Shown piece after piece: positions 58,431-64,000 of a DNA stretch of 64,000 nt (positions are counted from its first letter, which is position 1; every line of letters starts with the position of its first letter). The stretch is from Phyllostachys edulis (lineage: Eukaryota > Streptophyta > Magnoliopsida > Poales > Poaceae), in assembly GCA_036346405.1 (NCBI GenBank), contig CM070566.1, forward strand, positions 14,565,533 through 14,629,532. Direction: 5' to 3'. The notes beneath the pieces are model-generated. The model was not told the origin of the DNA and did not search any database. It saw only the letters and a list, made by a program, of their open reading frames with translations. The translations under genes were made by a program, and so were the position numbers.

Positions 58431-59341
58431 AATTTACGTGGCGAGAACACCACGCATAGCTTAGCGTGTCTTCGTTGTAGAAAGGAATAATATCCAACGA
58501 CCGATTCTATTACGTGTTTAAGTCTTATATGGACCAAAGGAAAGATACCCACAGTACAAAAGTTGCTCTATGGCCTCCTTATGTCTTCAAGGAAGCTAAG
58601 GCACTACTTTCGTGCCCACAAAGTGGTCGATTTACCGGATACCCCTTGGTCAAGTCCTTGGAAACAGGAATCATCGTGATTTAATAGCCAAATGGGCGGT
58701 CGAGCTAGGGCGCTCGATCTCCATTTTATTTCACGAACAACAATAAAGTCCTGCAATAGCGTAATTCATTGCCGAATGGACAAACCTCGAACCCACCCAA
58801 GGACCCGAGTACTGAACACCACGACGAGTGGACAATGTATTTTACGGTTCCTTGATGTTACAAGGATCGGGCCGGAGGGTCTTGATATCTCATTGGCGAA
58901 CACATCAAGTACGTCATCCAAGAATTTTCCCGCCACCAATAATGTGGCGTAATATGAAGGTTTATGGCAGACTCCGAAAAGCGGCGCTCGCCGATTCGCA
59001 GATGATACTAGTGAAAGGCGATTCTCAACTAGTAGCTTAATCAAGTGGGAAAGAGTATCAATGCTCTAGTACCAAGATGTCATCTTATCTCGGCGGAAGT
59101 CTGAAAACTTGAAAAGCACTTCTTCGGTTTTCAAATCCAACATATTCCTAGAAAGGAAAACTTTTGGCGGAACCGGTTAGCACGGATGGCCTCCACGAGG
59201 TCGCACTGTCTCGCCTGGGAGTTTTCTCGAGCAACTCAATTCACCCTCGGTAGTTGAGCCTTCCGAGAACATACATGATTCTTTGCAAGTTGAACAAACT
59301 AATCAAGGAACATGGATGCTCCAATGTGTCGTTGACGGTTG
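58430..59341 (+). pseudogene. Dual RNase H region of unit B', truncated before integrase
   Basis: The first RNase H is fragmentary (58430-58750). The archaeal-like RNase H shows LMLQGSG-type text near 58852, HATNNVA-type text near 58930, GDSQLV near 59018 and HIPRKEN-type text near 59135. Sequence parallel to element A stops after GTTGACGGTTGG at 59341, about 100 bp before the integrase would start. There it jumps back to gag leader. Confidence 0.75.
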
Positions 59342-59640
59342 GCGCTCTAGCGAGAACGCCTAGTTTTGTACAACTCGTAGGTCGGTATCCGAAATTCTCC
59401 AATGAGACCATGCGTGACGGAGGCGTCGAGAAACGAGAGGGTTCAAGAAGTCGACTAGGACTTCGTCCCAGCGCTCCTCCCTTAGTAGGGACAACACGGT
59501 CATACCGAGAGAGCGATCGATACAAGACCTCCTCGGCGATTCCGACCAAGGAGTCACGAGGGGAGAAGGCTATTTCAAGAGGGTACTCCCCCACTGCGCC
59601 GAGAAGAACCACCACCACTAGGACCTAACGATCTCCAACA
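59342..59640 (+). other. Displaced copy of the gag leader segment
   Basis: This ~300-bp segment matches 3045-3335 of element A (GCTCTAGCGAGAACGCC ... CCTAACGATCTCCAACAT) and also lies at 55265-55560 in the same unit. It follows RNase H directly, with only a base or two of microhomology, and is cut by the copia LTR. It marks a rearrangement or a chimeric assembly join. Confidence 0.75.
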
Positions 59641-59936
59641 TTCTTTGTTGGCTGCCATCTGATGCACATGAGGTTTTGGTTATTTCCAGTTCAGACGGTT
59701 TACTGTTTTAGTTTTCTTAATTGCTGTGTGTGCCGATACTTGTTGCGGTTGTGAGATGTTTTTGGTCTTTTGCTTCGGGGTTTGATCGGATTCAACACAG
59801 GTCATCCGCTGTGTCTGTATACAGATCTTCATATCTTTTTATAGCTATTGAAGTGAAAGTAGTGTTGAATCTAATCAAGGTGAAAAAAAAGAGAAAGCGT
59901 CTATTCACCCCCTCTAGTCGCCTTTCCGGTCCTACA
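59641..59936 (+). repeat. 5' LTR (probably truncated) of copia element F
   Basis: Ends CCGGTCCTACA two bases before a Met-type PBS. The preceding ATTCACCCCCTCTAGTCG text is typical of Sire/Opie-type copia LTR ends. Only about 296 bp are present, whereas this group usually has LTRs over 1 kb. A TGTTGG at 59646 could be a true start, but truncation at the junction is more likely. Confidence 0.72.
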
Positions 59937-59938
59937 AT

Positions 59939-59950
59939 TGGTATCAGAGC
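59939..59950 (+). other. Primer binding site of copia element F (initiator tRNA-Met)
   Basis: TGGTATCAGAGC is complementary to the 3' end of plant initiator tRNA-Met, the standard copia primer. It lies two bases after the LTR end. Confidence 0.93.
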
Positions 59951-59992
59951 CCGGTTAGCTCTTTTCATAGATCTTAACCGGTTTTTGAAGCC

Positions 59993-62300
59993 ATGGCGAC
60001 TGACAAGTATTCGACCAAACCACCTGTTTTCGATGGAGTTGATTTTGCTTACTGGAAGGCACGCATGCATGCCTACATCGAGGCTCAAGGGCACGCTATT
60101 TGGCTTAAGGTCAAAAATCCATATGTCGTGCCAGCCAATGATGATGTGATCAGTCCAGATGTTGAGGCTAATAGCAAGGCTAGAAACTTTCTGATCCAAG
60201 GTCTTAGTCGATATGAGTTTGAGCGCGTGGCTCATTTGAGGTCTGCTCACGAGATCTGGAGGACCCTTTGTGACTACCACGAGGGTTATTGCGATCAAGG
60301 AAGTGAGAGCAGAACCGACTCAAGAAAGAATACTCCAAGATTGAGCAAAGACACGGTGAGTCTTTAGATGAGTTGTGGGGAGATTTTCCAAGATTCTCCA
60401 TGATCTTCGTGCTGTTGATCTTGTTTTCACTGAGTCTGAGAATGCACGCTAGCTTTTGGGTGCTCTTGATGTGAAGGTCTGGGGAATGAAGATCACATCC
60501 ATCAATGACAACACTGTCATGAGTGAGCTTACCATGGATAAGCTTTACTCGAGGTTGAAGACGCATGAGATTGACTTTATCTCGCGTCTCCCAAAAACAG
60601 TCGATGGCTTTGGTGGTCGACCCATCTAAGGGTAGCTCGGTGATTCCTTTGATTTTGGCTCATCTGGTTTTTCTTTGTCGACTTTACATTCTTTGAGTGA
60701 TGAGCGACTAAAGAAGCTACATGAGGATGATTTAGCCCTCCTATCCACCAAATTCTCGAGAGTTTACAACAAGGTGAGAGCAGAAGAGAGGTGGTCCGAT
60801 CACTGCTTTGAGTGTGGTGAGCCAAACCACATTCGTTCAGATGCCCCAAGTGAAGGGCAAGGAGGAGAAGGACACTCGGGCGTCCTCAAGCTAGGGATCT
60901 GAAACCAAGAAGACCAACTATCGCAAGTAAATCGGTAGGGTCCTTGCCGCTCTAGAGAGTGTTGACATGAGCGATGTGGACTCGGAGGCGGAGGGCAGCG
61001 AGGATGACACCCATGGCAAGAAGAAGGCTCGAGGACTTTACCGACATGTGTTTCATGGCCAAGGGTAGCAACGACGTCGACTCCTCCAACGCAGCGACCT
61101 TTCAAATGATCGGATGAGGTATGTCCCTCACTTGTCGATATGAAGCGTGCTTTGGTCATTCTTGAACATAATTTGAAGAAGCAAGCTAAATTGATTAAGA
61201 GACAGGACAACATGATTGATGATCTGAACTTAGAGGTTGTTAGGCTTAAATCTATTAATCTGTTGATATTTGTGACTCTTGCTCTAGCTTGCAAAATGAA
61301 TTGATCAATCTGAAATCTGCTCATTCCTCTGTTGTGAATCAATTGAAAGATGCTCTTGATGAACTAGAATCCTCAAGTCTAGTCACCTTGCATGAATGCC
61401 ATTGCTCTTGATGTGACTCTTTGTAGATGCTATTCCTTTACCTTGTTCAAATTGCGCTTTACTTGAATTAAAATTGAATAGCACTATAGAAAAATTGCAG
61501 AAATTTAATCCTAGTCACACATGCTCTCATTGTGAGAAAAATAAGATTAAAATGAAGGAGATGTCTGAAATGATTCTTTACTCTAAAACTGCTTCATGTG
61601 AAAACTGTGTTAAACTCACACTTGAGAATGATGCTTTAAACAAGACACTAGAAGAAAAGGCTAAAATTGAACAATCCATGTCCATGAATGCTTCCAAGAA
61701 AGTTGTTGACTCTAATTCTTGTGATCTTTGCATTGAGATTGGGCATAATGTAGATAAGATACAAGAAGCTTTTAGAGTTAAGTTCAAAGAGTAGTTGGAT
61801 AGGATTAGAGATAATTATTGTGTGTCTTGAGGCTTTGAAAGCCGAGGTAGCTCATTATAAGGAAAAATGTGATAGGGCTAGCATGTCAAATAAGTGTACT
61901 TCTTGTTATGATCTAGCCAAACAAAATGACTACCTTAAAGAGACTCTTGAGAGATTTATTGGTGGGAAGAAGAACCTCAACATGATTCTTGACAAATTTA
62001 AGGTGAGTGTGAATAATAGAGGCCTAGGATTTGATTCCTAGAGCATACCAAGAACCATCTACCTAAGGTTGTTAGAGTTTGTTGAGAGTGGTGCATTTGA
62101 GGTAGAACCCTAAGCCATCCAAGATAGTCTTCAAATCAATTTGGTTTTGCCCAAACCACTTCTAGCAAGATAGGTGCTTCTACTTCATCGGTCGAGACCC
62201 TCCAAAAGGTCAAGTACCATTGCACCTTACGCAAGAAGAATGGCCACATTGTTGAGTTACCTTCAGTAGAGCCAAGATTGAGAGGAAGGAGAAGATGAGT
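59993..62300 (+). pseudogene. Gag of copia element F with zinc knuckle and CxxC-rich coiled-coil tail
   Basis: The ATG at 59993 opens MATDKYSTKPPVFDGVDFAY and reads 124 codons through WKARMHAYIEAQGHAIWLKV before a frameshift near 60290. A CCHC knuckle (CFECGEPNHIRS) lies at about 60800 but the last Cys is lost to a one-base change. The tail (61474-62041) is long, Lys/Glu-rich and coiled-coil-like, with four to five evenly spaced CxxC motifs (CSHC, CENC, CDLC, CTSC). Extended Gag tails are known in Sire/Opie-type elements. Stops occur near 61793 and 62039. Confidence 0.78.
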
Positions 62301-62689
62301 AACTTGAGAACCATTAGAGAGTCCTTCACTGTTGTAGTCTCTAGAGCCAGGCTGCCTGTTTTTCCTGCTAGACATAGGCCTAGGTTCGTAGAGGACTTCT
62401 TTGACTCCTTTGGTGGTTCTAGGCAGCGCTTTGGGTTAGGACATCGTGAGGAGAGACCATGGGTAGCATCTAGATAGGGGGAGTACCGACCTTTTGGTAG
62501 GTCGATTCGGAGAGGTCTAGGTAGTTCTCATGTGCATTCTTATGATTTTGCTCCTAACCATTTTACTGCTGCTTCTTCTGTTTTGCCTAAGCATCGTGTG
62601 ACTCAGTACTGGATTCCCAAGCCTTTTATCACTAACCCCAGTACTGAGGCACAGATGTTTCCTGTTCGTGCCTTGTAGGTCCGTCGTGC

Positions 62690-63140
62690 GAGGAAGGAGG
62701 ACATATGGCTTGTTGACTCCGGATGTTCTCGACACATGACTGGAGATTCTAGATGGTTCTTCTCCCTCACACGTGCATCCGGCAATGAATTGATCACATT
62801 TGGGGATGCTCCGGGATCGTGATGACCAAAGAGACACGGTCTTGGCGTCAACAACAAATTCATGCTCAAGGACGTCGCTTTGGTAAGTAAGCTAAGGTAT
62901 AATCTGCTATCTGTTTCTCAGCTGCTTGATGAGGGTCTAGAGGTGAGATTTAAGAGTGGTGAGTGTAGAGTTCTAGATTCCTCTGGTGAGCCTGTATTTA
63001 AGATCTCTAGGTTTGAGAGGATCTTTTGTGCTGATTTCTGTATCTCTTCTACTTCTAGCCCTAGGTGTCTTGTAGCTTCTGACTCCCATGATCTAGTGTT
63101 GTGGCATCGTGAGGCTTGGACACATAGGCCGATCACTTGA
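62690..63140 (+). pseudogene. Aspartic protease and GAG-pre-integrase region of copia element F
   Basis: The protease active site reads WLVDSGCSRHMTGDSRWFFS (about 62705-62760), followed by SGNELITFGD and a frameshift. A 92-codon ORF (62862-63140) gives VALVSKLRYNLLSVSQLLDE and then the LWHRE of the GAG-pre-integrase domain. Copia order (protease, integrase, RT) is respected. Confidence 0.82.
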
Positions 63141-64000
63141 CTAGAGTCGATGTAGCAAGGATTTGATTAGAGGTTTGCCTAGGCTAAAGGCTGTTAGAGA
63201 CCTTGTTTGCTCACCTTGTAGACATGGTAAGATGGTTTCTGCTTCTCATCCACCTCTTACCTTAGTGATGACAGATGGACTGGTCGGCTCTGCACTTAGA
63301 CCTTTGTTGGTCCTTCTAGAGTTCGATCGGTGGGTGGGAAATGGTATGTGCTTGTGATTGTGGATGATTACTCCGGTATTCATGGGTTTATTTTACGGTT
63401 TCTAAGGCCGAGGCATTTGGCTTCTTTAGAGAGTTGGTCCTTAGACTTCTTTGTTGAGCTTCTGGTGCCTTGAGAGCCATTAGGAGTGACAATAGGGACG
63501 AGAATTCAAGAATTCTTCCTTTGCCACTACATTACGATAGGGGCTAGAGCATCGGTTTTCATCACCTAGAGTTCCCAATGAGAATGGAGTGGTGGAGAGG
63601 AAGAACATGACCCTTGTAGAGATGGCGAGGACCATGCTAGATGAGCATTCCACACCTAGGAGGTTTTGAAATGAGGCGATCTCTCTGCATGTTATATTTC
63701 TAATAGGGTTTTCTTGAGATCTGTGATTGGTAAGACTTCTTATGAGCTCAGATTTGGTCATAAGCCTAAAGTTTCTCATTTCAAGATTTTTGGTTGCAAA
63801 TGCTTCATTCTTAAACATGGCAACCTTGATAAATTTGAATCTAGATGTTCTGATGGCATATTTCTTGGATATCCTGCTCATTCTCGTGGCTATCGTGTAT
63901 TTAATTTTGACACTAACAAAATTGTTGAGACTTCGAAGTCACTTTTGATGAGCCTAGTCACAGTACTAGACAGATGATCACGGTACACGAGGTTTACGAG
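63140..64000 (+). pseudogene. Integrase of copia element F, cut by the window edge
   Basis: The zinc-binding half has LPRLKAVRDLVCSPCRHGKM (63172-63235). Core strands are VIVDDYS near 63352, a Arg-Ser-Asp-Asn segment near 63483, and NGVVERKNMTLVEMARTML near 63580-63640. The C-terminal part is open from 63714 (SVIGKTSYELRFGHKPKVSH, FKIFGCKCFILKHGNLDKFE, DGIFLGYPAHSRGYRVFN). RT and RNase H lie beyond the window. Frameshifts near 63260, 63400 and 63660 break the ORF. Confidence 0.82.

Noticed and set aside
59939..59950. tRNA gene
   Set aside because: It is a primer binding site complementary to a tRNA 3' end. No cloverleaf or A/B boxes surround it.
59993..60298. 168-codon minus-strand ORF (59792-60298) over the copia gag
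   Set aside because: It is a shadow of the clear plus-strand Gag start, which follows the LTR end and Met-type PBS.

Overview
The window is repeat-dominated plant nuclear DNA, most likely from a monocot and probably a grass. It is built mainly from nested LTR retrotransposons around one recognisable host gene. The reasons for this assignment are plant-type introns, a GC-rich first exon in the host gene, Tat-lineage Ty3/gypsy elements with a dual RNase H, and an antisense 'putative gypsy type transposon' domain that is common in monocot elements. No bacterial, organellar, tRNA, rRNA or CRISPR signal was seen.

Layout, left to right. 1-1391: antisense leader and gag start of a Tat element (E family). 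1392-13219: a full-length Tat element A on the plus strand (LTR, gag, protease, RT, two RNase H domains, integrase, antisense spliced ORF, PPT, LTR). 13220-14469: the start of a second internal region, cut by a 100-N gap (14470-14569). 14570-22072: a related element C, beginning beside the gap with a short inverted LTR piece, then integrase, a repeat-rich 3' region with a multi-exon antisense gene, PPT and a 755-bp LTR. 22073-24772: unassigned AT-rich DNA. 24778-26922: a minus-strand solo LTR with a 5-bp target duplication. 27216-28163: a non-autonomous hAT transposon with an 8-bp target duplication. 28706-33089: a 5'-truncated Tekay-type chromovirus (D) with its 3' LTR. 33504-37456: a minus-strand, eight-exon ULP1-type SUMO/ubiquitin-like protease gene. 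38455-42489: a minus-strand Tat element E (gag, protease, partial RT), 3'-truncated. 42490-54293: Tat element B, a second copy of A. 54294-59341: a further B-type gag-pol unit without its own 3' end, followed by a misplaced duplicate of the gag leader (59342-59640). 59641-64000: a Sire/Opie-type Ty1/copia element running off the window.

The most informative structures are two. First, the Tat elements carry a minus-strand, intron-containing gene between pol and the 3' LTR. It is clearest in C, where a hairpin-forming repeat family sits inside its introns. Second, 1-14469 and 41119-about 55520 share the same E|LTR junction, so these are two copies of one nested locus (segmental duplication, or an assembly or haplotype artefact).

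Nearly all retroelement ORFs are frameshifted. The A, B and B' copies are identical over long AT-rich runs but differ by small indels at CG/CNG-rich spots. This looks at least partly like a consensus-quality problem, so the 'broken' calls in the Tat elements should be read with that caution. No domain call here was confirmed by a database search.
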